Made by a program: the position numbers and the translations under genes
From: Terrabacter sp. Ter38
Lineage (GTDB): Bacteria; Actinomycetota; Actinomycetes; Actinomycetales; Dermatophilaceae
Direction of reading: 5' to 3'
DNA: 64,000 bases
Assembly: GCF_024519435.1 (NCBI RefSeq)
Contig: NZ_JALJRZ010000001.1
Location: forward strand, 434,001 to 498,000
Notes under the pieces: model-generated
Told to the model about the DNA's origin: nothing
What the model saw: only the letters and a program-made list of their open reading frames with translations
The model's database searches: none
In this document: piece after piece, positions 48,479-56,638 of the stretch
Numbering within the stretch: position 1 is the first letter of the stretch
How the letters are laid out: the number at the start of each line of letters is the position of its first letter

Positions 48479-48603
48479 GGTCATGAGTGCCAGTGACAAG
48501 CCCCGGCTCGCTGGCCAGCAACCCTCCTCCGCGGTGGGGTGCTCCGGGTGACGACCAGGCCGCCCTCGGTCCGATACGTCATCGAGGTCGGCAAGCGCGG
48601 ACC
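48479..48603 (+). ncRNA. SAM-IV riboswitch
   Basis: The leader begins GGTCATGAGTGCCAG, then CAAGCCCCGGCTCGCTGGCC, CAGCAACCCTCC, GCGGTGGGGTGCTCCGGGTG and ACGACCAGG, and ends GGCAAGCGCGGACC. This is the order and sequence I recall for the actinobacterial SAM-IV class: P1 closing GGTCAT/ACGACC, the SAM-binding core shared with SAM-I, and the distal pseudoknot segment CAAGCGCGG. It should bind S-adenosylmethionine and lower expression of the following aminotransferase, ending 36 nt before its ATG. The match is from memory, not a covariance search. Confidence 0.9.
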
Positions 48604-48639
48604 TGCACCGGGCGGGTCCCATGACCCAGGAGCACTCCC

Positions 48640-50037
48640 ATGTCGGTCCTTCCCTCGACGCACCCCGCCGCCTCCCTCTGCGGCGGCTCGCCCGCACCCG
48701 TCGTGCGCACCCGCGCCCTCCACGTCGTTCCCGAGGCGCGAACCCTGCCCTCCGTCGTGGGCGCGGGACTGCGCGTGCCCACCCTCCACGGCGAGACGGC
48801 ATACGCCAACCTCGACCACGCGGCCTCGACACCGGCGCTCGAGACGGTCAAGGCCGCCGTCGACCGCGCTCTCGAGACGTACTCCTCCGTGCACCGCGGC
48901 GCCGGCTTCGCCTCGCGGCTGACGAGCGCGTGGTACGAGCAGGCCCGCGCCGAGGTCGCCGCCTTCGTCGGCGCCCGCGAGGGTGACGCCGTCATCTTCA
49001 CCCGGACGACGACCGACTCCTGGGCGTTGCTGAGCAAGGCGCTGCCGAGCCGCACGACGGTCTTCGTCTTCGGCACCGAGCACCACTCGACCCTGCTGCC
49101 GTGGGGCCGCTTCCGCACCGTGCGCCTCCCCGTCCCGCAGACGGTCGAGGACGCGCACGCCCTGCTCGAGGAGGCGCTGGCCGACCACCCGTCGCGCCAC
49201 CGCCTCGTCGTCGTCGCGGCCGCCTCGAACGTGACCGGCGAGGTCTGGCCGATCGAGCGCTTCGCCACCCTGGCCCACGAGCACGGCGCCCGGATCGCCG
49301 TCGACGCCGCCCAGCTCTCGGCGCACCGCCCCATCGACCTCGCCGCGTGGGACGCCGACTACGTCGCGTTCTCGGGGCACAAGACGTACGCCCCGTACGG
49401 CGTGGGCGTCCTCGCCGGGCGCTCAGACTGGCTCGACGCCGGCAACCCCTACCTGCTCGGTGGCGGCGCGACGCGCTCGGTGACCGAGGACGGCACGACG
49501 TGGGCCACGGGTCCGGCGCGCCACGAGGGCGGCAGCCCCAACGTCATCGGCGCCATCGCCCTCGCGGCGGCCTGCTCGACGATCAGCCGTCACCGCGAGG
49601 CCATCGAGGAGCACGAGACCCGCCTGCTCGAGCGGCTCCGCGCCGGTCTCGAGGGTGTCGCCGGTGTCGAGGTGCTCTCGATCTTCGGTGACGACAGCGA
49701 CCGGGTCGGCGTCGTGGCTTTCACCATCGACGGCTGGGACTCCTCGCTCGTCTCGCAGGTCCTCTCCGTCGAGCACGGCATCGGCGTGCGGGACGGTAAG
49801 TTCTGCGCCCACCTGCTCATCGACGAGCTCCTCGAGGACCCGTGGGGCGAGCGATCCTCCACCGCCGTCCGCGCCAGCATCGGCCTGGGCAGCACGCTCG
49901 AGGGGGTCGAGCGTCTCGTCGCGGCCGTCGCGACGCTCGTCGAGCACGGCACCGACGCCGACTGGACGCTCACCGAGAGCGGTTGGGCGCTCGAGGGCAC
50001 CGACCCGCGCGACGTCGAGGTCGAGCGACCCTGGTGA
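48640..50037 (+). CDS. Class V aminotransferase / cysteine-desulfurase-like PLP enzyme
   Basis: The 465-residue protein has the SufS/NifS-type fold: ANLDHAASTPALETVKAAVD near residue 57, TEHHSTLLPW, AAASNVTGEVWPIE, VDAAQLSAHRPID, the PLP lysine in FSGHKTYAPYGVG, and HEGGSPNVIGAIAL. A late RDGKFCAHLLIDELL contains a possible active-site Cys. It should act on a sulphur amino acid or similar substrate. Control by a SAM-IV riboswitch supports a role in cysteine/methionine sulphur flow. AGGAG sits about 8 nt before the ATG. It stands alone. Confidence 0.88.
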   Translation: MSVLPSTHPAASLCGGSPAPVVRTRALHVVPEARTLPSVVGAGLRVPTLHGETAYANLDHAASTPALETVKAAVDRALETYSSVHRGAGFASRLTSAWYEQARAEVAAFVGAREGDAVIFTRTTTDSWALLSKALPSRTTVFVFGTEHHSTLLPWGRFRTVRLPVPQTVEDAHALLEEALADHPSRHRLVVVAAASNVTGEVWPIERFATLAHEHGARIAVDAAQLSAHRPIDLAAWDADYVAFSGHKTYAPYGVGVLAGRSDWLDAGNPYLLGGGATRSVTEDGTTWATGPARHEGGSPNVIGAIALAAACSTISRHREAIEEHETRLLERLRAGLEGVAGVEVLSIFGDDSDRVGVVAFTIDGWDSSLVSQVLSVEHGIGVRDGKFCAHLLIDELLEDPWGERSSTAVRASIGLGSTLEGVERLVAAVATLVEHGTDADWTLTESGWALEGTDPRDVEVERPW

Positions 50038-50048
50038 ACGCGGGCCGA

Positions 50049-50092
50049 CGGTCCTGAACCGGTCCTGAGCCGGTCCTGAGCCGGTCCTGAGG
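50049..50092. repeat. Four 11-bp tandem units
   Basis: CGGTCCTGAAC, CGGTCCTGAGC twice and CGGTCCTGAGG follow each other exactly, starting 11 bp after the aminotransferase stop. The 11-bp period is near one helical turn. Confidence 0.9.
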
Positions 50093-50100
50093 TGGACTGC

Positions 50101-50128
50101 CCCTGTCAGTGCGCTTGCGCTGCCAGGG
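50101..50128. terminator. Imperfect hairpin between aminotransferase and EEP-phosphatase genes
   Basis: CCCTG and CAGGG arms enclose an inner GCGC-TT-GCGC stem with small bulges. It lies between two convergent stops, 24 bp before the minus-strand one. Confidence 0.5.
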
Positions 50129-50151
50129 AGTTCGGGGTCTCTGGTGTCAAG

Positions 50152-51237
50152 TCAGCGCGCCGGCAGGGCGTAGCTCGCCCAGACCGCGGCGTGGTCGGCC
50201 CGGTTGAGAGCCACCTGCCCGGCCTCGACGACGGTGAGGCCGCGGCTCAGCACGTGATCGAGCTGCACGAAGGCCGGGAGCCGGTTGCCCGCGAAGGGCC
50301 AGGTGCGCACCCACCCCTGCCCGTCCGTGCGCTGCGCGTCGTCGAGGCCCGCGGCGAGGTCGCGGAAGCCGGGGTGGCCGAAGCCGGCGTTGAAGTCGCC
50401 GGTCATGACGAGGAGCTCGTCGCCGTCGAGACGCTGCTTCCACGACTGGAGCGCCCGCAGGCCCGCGCGCCACTCGACGGTGTCACCGGGCACGGGCGCC
50501 GCGGGATGGGCGACCTTGAGACGCACCGTGCCGTTGGGAACGGTCACGTCGACCTCGGGTTGGACGCTCCGGGTGCCCTCGATCGCCGGGTCGGTGCCGA
50601 GACTGCGCACCGAGAGCGGGTAGCGCGACAGGACCATCGTCCCCGTGGAGGTGCTGGCCCGGGCGACACCCTGCCGTTGGCTGAAGTAGTCGGCCGCACC
50701 CTCGGCATCGAGCCGCCGCAGGAACGCCGGTGTCGCCTCGGTGAGGACGAGGACGTCGACGGAGTGGAAGTGCACGGCATCCATGAGCTGGCCCGCGTTG
50801 GCAGACCCGATCCAGACGTTGGCCGACATGACCGTGAGGTCGCGGTCGGCCTTCGGCGAGGTGGTGGCCCGGAAGGCCGGCGCCGCGACCGTCGTCGCCA
50901 CGACGAGCGCGACGACGACGGGGACGACCATCCACCACCGCCGCAGCACGAGCGTCGCAACGGCGAGCAGGCCCAGGCCGATGACGACGAAGGGCCCTGC
51001 CGTCTGGAGCACGACGACGACGTATGCCGTCGAGTCGTACCAGCGCAGCGCGCCGACCGCGACGAGCCCCAGCAGGACGACGCCGATGACGACGTCGAGC
51101 CATCGCCGGCGGGGACGACGCCCGAGGGGCTCCGCCGTCGACGACTCGGCGGGCTCCCCCGGTGGACCGGGGGGCCCGTCGTGGGCGTCGTCGCGGTCGA
51201 CGTGCTCGGTCTCCCCGGCGACCTCCTGCACCGTCAC
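50152..51237 (-). CDS. Membrane-anchored endonuclease/exonuclease/phosphatase-fold protein
   Basis: The 361-residue protein has a polar N-terminus of ~45 residues, three closely spaced membrane helices (VVIGVVLLGLVAVGAL, FVVIGLGLLAVATLVL, VVPVVVALVVATTVAA) and an outside EEP domain. That domain shows MSANVWIGSANAGQL, LVLTEATPAFL (metal Glu), VMTGDFNAGFGHPGF and LDHVLSRG with a final NRADHAAVWASYAL (catalytic His). It resembles the YafD/vancomycin-resistance-linked EEP family. It may cut a phosphodiester in lipids or nucleotides outside the cell. GTG start 1 nt after rnj. Confidence 0.85.
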   Translation of the reverse strand: MTVQEVAGETEHVDRDDAHDGPPGPPGEPAESSTAEPLGRRPRRRWLDVVIGVVLLGLVAVGALRWYDSTAYVVVVLQTAGPFVVIGLGLLAVATLVLRRWWMVVPVVVALVVATTVAAPAFRATTSPKADRDLTVMSANVWIGSANAGQLMDAVHFHSVDVLVLTEATPAFLRRLDAEGAADYFSQRQGVARASTSTGTMVLSRYPLSVRSLGTDPAIEGTRSVQPEVDVTVPNGTVRLKVAHPAAPVPGDTVEWRAGLRALQSWKQRLDGDELLVMTGDFNAGFGHPGFRDLAAGLDDAQRTDGQGWVRTWPFAGNRLPAFVQLDHVLSRGLTVVEAGQVALNRADHAAVWASYALPAR

Positions 51238-51238
51238 G

Positions 51239-52924
51239 TCAGGCCTGCAGCACGACCGGGATGATCATCGGCCGGCGCCGGATCTTGCCACCGACCCACG
51301 AGCCGACCGCGCGCCGGATGACCTGCTGCAGCTGCTGGTCGTCGCGGACACCCTTCGAGACGGCCTCCTCGATGGCTCGCTCGACCTTGGGGATCACCTG
51401 CTGGAAGATCTCGTCGTCCTCGACGAACCCGCGGGCCGTGATCTCCGGGCCGCTCGCGATCTTGCCGGTTGCGGCGTCGAGCACCACGACGCAGGTGATG
51501 AAGCCCTCGTCGCGCAGGATCCGGCGGTCCTTGAGCAACGCCTCGTCGGCACCGCCGACGCTGCTGCCGTCGACGTAGACGTAGCCGCACTCGACGACAC
51601 CGCTCACCTCGGCGACCCCGTTGACGAGGTCGACGACGACGCCGTCCTCGGCGAGCACGACGTTGTCCTCGTGGACGCCGGACGCGATGGCGAGCTGGGC
51701 GTTGGCATACATGTGCCGCCACTCGCCGTGGACGGGCAGGACGTTGCGCGGCTTGACGATGTTGTAGCAGTAGAGCAGCTCGCCGGCGCTGGCGTGGCCC
51801 GAGACGTGCACCTTGGCATTGCCCTTGTGCACGACGTTGGCGCCGAGGCGCATCAGGCCGTTGATGATGCGGTAGACGGCGTTCTCGTTGCCGGGGATGA
51901 GGCTGCTCGCGAGCAGGACCGTGTCGCCGGGACCGACGTCGATGCGGTGCTCGCGGTTCGCCATCCGCGAGAGGGCGGCCATCGGCTCACCCTGGGAGCC
52001 GGTGCAGATGAGGACGAGCTCGTCGTCGCGCAGGCTGTCGATCCTCTTGATGTCGATGAGGATGCCGTCGGGCACCTTGAGGTAGCCGAGCTCGGCGGCG
52101 ATGCCCATGTTGCGCACCATCGACCGGCCGACCATGGCGACCTTGCGTCCGGCCTTCTCCGCGGCGTCGAGCACCTGCTGCACGCGGTGCACGTGGCTGC
52201 TGAAGCAGGCGACGATGATCCGTCGCTCGGCGTGCCGGAAGACCTTGTCGATGGCCGGTGCGATCTCGAGCTCGGGCGTCGTGAAGCCGGGGACGTCGGC
52301 GTTCGTCGAGTCGGTGAGGAAGAGGTCGACGCCCTCCTCGCCGAGGCGGGCGAAGGCACGCAGGTCGGTGAGGCGGCCGTCGAGCGGCAGCTGGTCCATC
52401 TTGAAGTCGCCGGTGTGCAGCAGCGTGCCGGCCTCGGTGCGCACGAAGACGGCGAGCGCGTCGGGGATCGAGTGGTTGACCGCGATGAACTCGAGGTCGA
52501 AGACGCCGAGCTTCTCGCGCTGCCCCTCCTTGACGGCCATGGTGTACGGCCGGATGCGGTGCTCCTTGAGCTTGGCCTCGATGAGCGCGAGGGTCAGCGT
52601 CGAGCCGATGATCGGGATGTCGCCCTTGAGCTTGAGCAGGTAGGGCACCGCGCCGATGTGGTCCTCGTGGCCGTGCGTCAGGACGATGGCCTCGATGTCG
52701 TCGAGCCGGTCGGCGATGTAGGTGAAGTCCGGCAGGATGAGGTCGACTCCGGGGTGGTGGTCCTCGGGGAAGAGCACGCCGCAGTCGATGACGAGCAGCT
52801 TGCCCTTCGTCTCCAGCACGGCCATGTTGCGGCCGACCTCGCCGAGCCCACCGAGCGCGACGACCCGCAGGCCGTTGTCGGGGAGGGCGGGGGGTGTGGT
52901 CAGCTCAGGGTGGGGGTGGCTCAC
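51239..52924 (-). CDS. rnj: Ribonuclease J
   Basis: The 561-residue enzyme has the metallo-beta-lactamase core with LTHGHEDHIGAVPYLL (HxHxDH), HTGDFKMDQLP, the beta-CASP region and the RNase J signature HVSGHASAGELLYC, plus a C-terminal domain. It has 5'-3' exo- and endonuclease activity in mRNA decay and rRNA ripening. GTG start with AGGA about 6 nt upstream. It lies 54 bp after dapA and 1 nt before the EEP gene; dapA-rnj is the usual order in actinobacteria. Confidence 0.97.
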   Translation of the reverse strand: MSHPHPELTTPPALPDNGLRVVALGGLGEVGRNMAVLETKGKLLVIDCGVLFPEDHHPGVDLILPDFTYIADRLDDIEAIVLTHGHEDHIGAVPYLLKLKGDIPIIGSTLTLALIEAKLKEHRIRPYTMAVKEGQREKLGVFDLEFIAVNHSIPDALAVFVRTEAGTLLHTGDFKMDQLPLDGRLTDLRAFARLGEEGVDLFLTDSTNADVPGFTTPELEIAPAIDKVFRHAERRIIVACFSSHVHRVQQVLDAAEKAGRKVAMVGRSMVRNMGIAAELGYLKVPDGILIDIKRIDSLRDDELVLICTGSQGEPMAALSRMANREHRIDVGPGDTVLLASSLIPGNENAVYRIINGLMRLGANVVHKGNAKVHVSGHASAGELLYCYNIVKPRNVLPVHGEWRHMYANAQLAIASGVHEDNVVLAEDGVVVDLVNGVAEVSGVVECGYVYVDGSSVGGADEALLKDRRILRDEGFITCVVVLDAATGKIASGPEITARGFVEDDEIFQQVIPKVERAIEEAVSKGVRDDQQLQQVIRRAVGSWVGGKIRRRPMIIPVVLQA

Positions 52925-52978
52925 AGGTGTCCTGTCATTCGATGGTGCTGCCGGGCCGTCAGGGGCTCCGGTCGGAGG

Positions 52979-53893
52979 TCAGGGGGCGGTCGTCCGACCG
53001 CCCGGGTGGGCCGCGACGGTGGCGAGAGCGGCGCGGACAAGCGCGGTCTGATCCTCGTCGGCAGGCACGAGCGGCAGGCGCACGGCCGCCGACTCGATGA
53101 TGCCCTGCTCGGCGAGGCCGGCCTTGGCCATGATGGCGCCCTGGGTGACGTTCATGACGGCGTTGACGATCGGGGTGAGGCGTCGGTGCACGGCGCGGGC
53201 GTCGTCCCAGCGCCCGTCGACCACGGCGTCGGCCATCGCGCGGTAGGCCGCCGGGGCCACCTGCGACGTGACGCCGACGAAGCCGACCGCCCCGTTGACG
53301 AAGTGGCCGAGGTTCATGGCGTCGTCGCCGGAGTACCAGTCGAGGCCGGTCTCCTGCATCATCTCGCTCGCGAACCACAGGTCGCCGCGGGCGTCCTTCA
53401 CGGCGGCGATGCGGTCGTGCTCGGCGATGCGCAGGTAGGTCTCACGCGCGATGGCGATGCCCGAGCGGCCGGGGATGTCGTAGACCATGACGGGCAGGTC
53501 GCTCGCGTCGGCGAGCGCCGTGAAGTGGGCGACGAGGCCGGCCTGCGGCGGCTTGTTGTAGTACGGCGTCACGGCGAGCACGGCGTCGGCACCGGCCTTC
53601 TGCGCGTGGCGCACCGCCTCGACGCTCTTGGCGGTGTCGTTGCTGCCGGCTCCGGCGATGACGACGCAGCGGTCGCCGACGGCCTCGATGACGGCGCGGA
53701 GCAGCTCGTCCTTCTCGTCGGACGAGGTGGTGGGCGACTCGCCGGTGGTGCCCGAGACCACGAGGCCGTCGTGACCGGCCTCGACGAGGTGGGTCGCGAC
53801 CCGCTGGGCGGCGTCGAGGTCGATCGAGCCGTCAGGCCGCATGGGCGTGACCATCGCCGAGAGAACACGTCCGAGGGCGGGTGCGTCAGCCAT
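52979..53893 (-). CDS. dapA: 4-hydroxy-tetrahydrodipicolinate synthase
   Basis: The 304-residue TIM-barrel enzyme has GTTGESPTTSSDEK, PYYNKPPQAGL, YDIPGRSGI with Tyr139, and the Schiff-base Lys166 in AAVKDARGD. It condenses pyruvate with aspartate semialdehyde, first in the diaminopimelate route; dapB and dapF are also in this window. TAACCT stands 7 nt before the ATG. The long hairpin at 53979-54020 separates it from folA. Confidence 0.97.
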   Translation of the reverse strand: MADAPALGRVLSAMVTPMRPDGSIDLDAAQRVATHLVEAGHDGLVVSGTTGESPTTSSDEKDELLRAVIEAVGDRCVVIAGAGSNDTAKSVEAVRHAQKAGADAVLAVTPYYNKPPQAGLVAHFTALADASDLPVMVYDIPGRSGIAIARETYLRIAEHDRIAAVKDARGDLWFASEMMQETGLDWYSGDDAMNLGHFVNGAVGFVGVTSQVAPAAYRAMADAVVDGRWDDARAVHRRLTPIVNAVMNVTQGAIMAKAGLAEQGIIESAAVRLPLVPADEDQTALVRAALATVAAHPGGRTTAP

Positions 53894-53900
53894 GAGGCCA

Positions 53901-53906
53901 AGGTTA
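53901..53906 (-). promoter_or_regulatory. dapA: -10 hexamer for a leaderless start (dapA)
   Basis: TAACCT is followed by TGGCCTC (7 nt) and the dapA ATG, without a ribosome site. Confidence 0.5.
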
Positions 53907-53978
53907 GCGCCCGGGCCCTCGCTCACGACGCCACGCCCACGCCGCAGGCCCGGGCCGCTTCGCTGGGGGCAGGACAGA

Positions 53979-54020
53979 GGCGAGGCACTACTCGCTCGGG
54001 GGTCCGAGTAGTGCCTCGCC
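53979..54020. terminator. 16-bp perfect hairpin between folA and dapA
   Basis: GGCGAGGCACTACTCG and CGAGTAGTGCCTCGCC pair fully around a 10-nt loop. It lies after folA and before dapA on the minus strand and probably ends the thyA-folA message. It has no T-run. The GAGGCACT core also occurs in the kdpE/ftsK intergenic repeat. Confidence 0.75.
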
Positions 54021-54096
54021 ACTCCTACATCGGCGGGTTCGCCCGGGTGTTACAGCCTGATCCGGGTTTTCTTTCCGAGAGATCGCGTATGCCGTG

Positions 54097-54576
54097 TCAG
54101 CCGCGCCGCTCGTAGGTGACCCAGGCGAAGCCCGGCCGCTCGTCGCGGGCGGTCTCGGTCCAGATGGCAGGGTCGATGGCCGGGAAGGTGACCGAGCCCT
54201 CCGGGGACTGGTCGACGTCAGTCACGAGGAGGCGGACGGCATACGGCATGGCCTGGCGGTAGATCTCTCCCCCGCCGACGACGAAGACCTGCTCGGCGTC
54301 GGCCACGAGCGCGAGCGCCTCGGTGAGGGAGTGCGCCACCTCGACGCCGGGAGCGCTCCAGTCGCGCTGTCGGGTGACGACGACGCTGCGCCGGCCGGGG
54401 AGCACACCCATCGAGTCGAAGGTGCGCCGACCCATGACCATCGGGTGGCCCATCGTCGTTCGCTTGAAGAACCTCAGGTCCTCGGACAGGTGCCACGGCA
54501 TCGTCAGCCCGTCGCCGATGACGCCGTTGCGTCCGACGGCGGCGATCATCGTCACGTTCGGCAGCGCGGTGGTCAT
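54097..54576 (-). CDS. folA: Dihydrofolate reductase
   Basis: The 159-residue enzyme shows MIAAVGRNGVIGDGLTMPWHLSEDLRFFK, VMGRRTFDSMG, GRRSVVVTR and FVVGGGEIYRQAM. It regenerates tetrahydrofolate after ThyA makes dihydrofolate. It follows thyA by 28 bp on the same strand and is closed by the hairpin at 53979-54020. Start ATG with no strong ribosome site. Confidence 0.96.
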   Translation of the reverse strand: MTTALPNVTMIAAVGRNGVIGDGLTMPWHLSEDLRFFKRTTMGHPMVMGRRTFDSMGVLPGRRSVVVTRQRDWSAPGVEVAHSLTEALALVADAEQVFVVGGGEIYRQAMPYAVRLLVTDVDQSPEGSVTFPAIDPAIWTETARDERPGFAWVTYERRG

Positions 54577-54604
54577 GGCGGCAAGGGTCCCAGACTCGGA
54601 CCGC

Positions 54605-55420
54605 TCAGACGGCGATGGGGGCCTTGATGCCCGGTTCGGCGACGTAGTCGACGAGCTCGAAGTCGTCGAGGTCGAAGTCGTCGATGTTCGTCTTGCCGGG
54701 CGTGATGCGCATCGTCGGGAGCGCATGCGGCGTGCGGGTCAGCTGCAGGCGGGCCTGGTCGAGGTGGTTGAGGTAGAGGTGGGCATCGCCGAGCGTGTGC
54801 ACGAACTCCCCCGGCTCGAGATCGGTCAGCTGGGCCACCATCTGCGTCAGCAGGGCGTAGCTCGCGATGTTGAACGGCACGCCGAGGAAGATGTCTGCGC
54901 TGCGCTGGTAGAGCTGGCACGAGAGGCGGCGGCCGCCGTCGGGTCCGGGCGGCGAGACGTAGAACTGGAACATCGTGTGGCACGGCGGCAGGGCCATGTC
55001 GTCGACGTCGGCGACGTTCCAGGCCGAGACGATGAGGCGGCGGCTGTCGGGGTTGGTGCGGATCTGCTCGATCACCTTGGCGATCTGGTCGACCCGGCGG
55101 CCGTCGGGCGTGGGCCACGAGCGCCACTGGTAGCCGTAGATCGGGCCGAGGTCACCCGTGTCGGGGTCGGCCCACTCGTCCCAGATCGAGATCCCCCGCT
55201 CCTGGAGCCAGCGCACGTTGGTGTCGCCCCGCAGGAACCACAGCAGCTCGCCGATGATCGAGCGCAGGTGCAGCTTCTTCGTCGTCATGGCCGGGAAGCC
55301 GTCGGCGAGGTCGAAGCGCATCTGGTGGCCGAACACGCTGAGCGTGCCCGTGCCCGTCCGGTCGGACTTCTCCTGACCGTGGGTCAGGACGTGGTCGAGG
55401 AGATCGAGGTACTGCCGCAC
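54605..55420 (-). CDS. thyA: Thymidylate synthase (ThyA type)
   Basis: The 271-residue protein is classical Thy[36 protein letters not shown], the active Cys147 in [39 protein letters not shown] and THALG-equivalent [12 protein letters not shown]. It methylates dUMP with methylene-THF. The GTG start makes [11 protein letters not shown] line up with E. coli ThyA and has TAGGCT 7 nt upstream. The AbiEi/DUF559 unit begins about 60 bp upstream. Confidence 0.97.
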   Translation of the reverse strand: MRQYLDLLDHVLTHGQEKSDRTGTGTLSVFGHQMRFDLADGFPAMTTKKLHLRSIIGELLWFLRGDTNVRWLQERGISIWDEWADPDTGDLGPIYGYQWRSWPTPDGRRVDQIAKVIEQIRTNPDSRRLIVSAWNVADVDDMALPPCHTMFQFYVSPPGPDGGRRLSCQLYQRSADIFLGVPFNIASYALLTQMVAQLTDLEPGEFVHTLGDAHLYLNHLDQARLQLTRTPHALPTMRITPGKTNIDDFDLDDFELVDYVAEPGIKAPIAV

Positions 55421-55427
55421 GATCCGC

Positions 55428-55433
55428 AGCCTA
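55428..55433 (-). promoter_or_regulatory. thyA: -10 hexamer for a leaderless start (thyA)
   Basis: TAGGCT is followed by GCGGATC (7 nt) and the GTG start. It supports the choice of that start. Confidence 0.55.
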
Positions 55434-55482
55434 ACCCTGACCCCGACGCCCACCGCCGTAGGCCGCCGCCGACGCACCGTCA

Positions 55483-55524
55483 TGTGTGCACCGATGGGTG
55501 CCAGGCCCACGATCCGTGCACACA
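55483..55524. repeat. Left 42-bp inverted repeat of the AbiEi/DUF559 unit
   Basis: The segment begins TGTGTGCACCGATGGG and ends CCGTGCACACA, so it has its own dyad of TGTGTGCAC and GTGCACACA. Its reverse complement matches 56577-56618 at 35 of 42 positions. Confidence 0.85.
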
Positions 55525-55594
55525 CCGGAGCCTCGAGTGGACTGCCTGTGCACGGCGGAAGCGGCGCGGCGCGAGCGGTCGGCAGCATGGTCGC

Positions 55595-56569
55595 GTGCTC
55601 GCCGACCGTGTCATCGAGGAGTCGCCCCGGCTCCGGGCCCGGGTGTCCGGCCAGTCCGGGCTCATCAGCCGTGCTCAGGCCCTCGAGGCGGGGATCGGCG
55701 GCGAGGCCATCCGGTGGGCCGTCGCGTCCGGCCGTTGGACCACGTCGCACCCGGGTGTCTACCTCACCACCCCGGGCCGGGACGACTGGGAGGTCCGGGC
55801 CGTCGCCGCCCTGCTCTTCGTGGGGCGCCCAGCCGCCCTCGCCGGACCGAGTGCAGCACTGGCCTGGGGGCTGGAGCGGCGCGAACCGGAGTCGGTCCAC
55901 CTCGTCGTCCCGGCCGGCCGGCGGGCGAGCACCCGCGGCGGCATCGACGTCATGCGGTCGAGACGCTTCGACGAGCGCATCGACGACCGGGCGTGGCCGC
56001 ATCGGACCACGGTCGAGCACACGGTTCTCGACCTCGGCATGCGCTCACCCCTGGATCGGGTGCTGGCGCTCGCCGCTCGAGCGTGCCAGCAGCGCCTCAC
56101 CGACGAGGCTCGACTCGCGCAGGCGCTCGCAGGCCGCCCGGACCAGACGCACCGCGCCCTGCTCCGGGAGTGCCTCACCGACCTGGGCACCGGCGCCGAG
56201 AGCGCCGCCGAGGTGCGCTACATCCGCGACGTCGAGCGCGCGCACGGTCTGCCGACCGCACTGCGGCAAGAACACATCGGGTCCGGCCGTCGCTGCGACA
56301 ACCTCTACGACGCCGAGCAGGTCGTGCTCGAGGTGGACGGGAGGCTCGGGCACGAGGGGTGGGCCGCACGGGTCCGCGACGGCATCCGTGATCGCGGCTC
56401 GGCGCGGCTGGGACGGGTCACGGTGCGGGTCTTCTGGACCGACGTGGCCGTCACTCCCTGCGAGCTCGCGGCGGAGGTCGGCGACCTGCTGCGCGTCCGA
56501 GGGTGGCGAGGTTCGGTGCGGCCGTGCCGCAGACGCGGTTGCTCGTCGATCATGCGTACTGCGGCCTGA
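55595..56569 (+). CDS. AbiEi-like antitoxin domain fused to DUF559/Vsr-type endonuclease-like domain
   Basis: The ~324-residue protein has an N-terminal winged-helix AbiEi-type domain ([35 protein letters not shown]). A middle region ([23 protein letters not shown]) and the basic VIPA-like block follow. The C-terminus has [18 protein letters not shown] and RVFWTDV, resembling the DUF559/Vsr nuclease-like fold with an acidic E-x-D-G site. No AbiEii-type toxin lies next to it. GTG start with no ribosome site. The gene is enclosed by 42-bp inverted repeats and breaks the spacing between thyA and the paa operon, suggesting a small acquired unit. Function is unknown. Confidence 0.78.
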   Translation: MLADRVIEESPRLRARVSGQSGLISRAQALEAGIGGEAIRWAVASGRWTTSHPGVYLTTPGRDDWEVRAVAALLFVGRPAALAGPSAALAWGLERREPESVHLVVPAGRRASTRGGIDVMRSRRFDERIDDRAWPHRTTVEHTVLDLGMRSPLDRVLALAARACQQRLTDEARLAQALAGRPDQTHRALLRECLTDLGTGAESAAEVRYIRDVERAHGLPTALRQEHIGSGRRCDNLYDAEQVVLEVDGRLGHEGWAARVRDGIRDRGSARLGRVTVRVFWTDVAVTPCELAAEVGDLLRVRGWRGSVRPCRRRGCSSIMRTAA

Positions 56570-56576
56570 CTCCCGC

Positions 56577-56618
56577 TGTGTGCACGGACCGGCGTCCTGG
56601 CACCAATTGGTGCACACG
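56577..56618. repeat. Right 42-bp inverted repeat of the AbiEi/DUF559 unit
   Basis: It begins TGTGTGCACGGACCGG and ends TTGGTGCACACG, 7 bp after the AbiEi/DUF559 stop. It is the inverted, 83% identical partner of 55483-55524, and both carry the shared core CCTGGCACC in this orientation. Confidence 0.85.
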
Positions 56619-56638
56619 GCGGACGTGGCCCGGGCCGG

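Noticed and set aside
55483-56618. The AbiEi/DUF559 unit as an insertion sequence
   Set aside because: It has terminal inverted repeats but no transposase motif and no clear target duplication, so I keep it as an unclassified unit.
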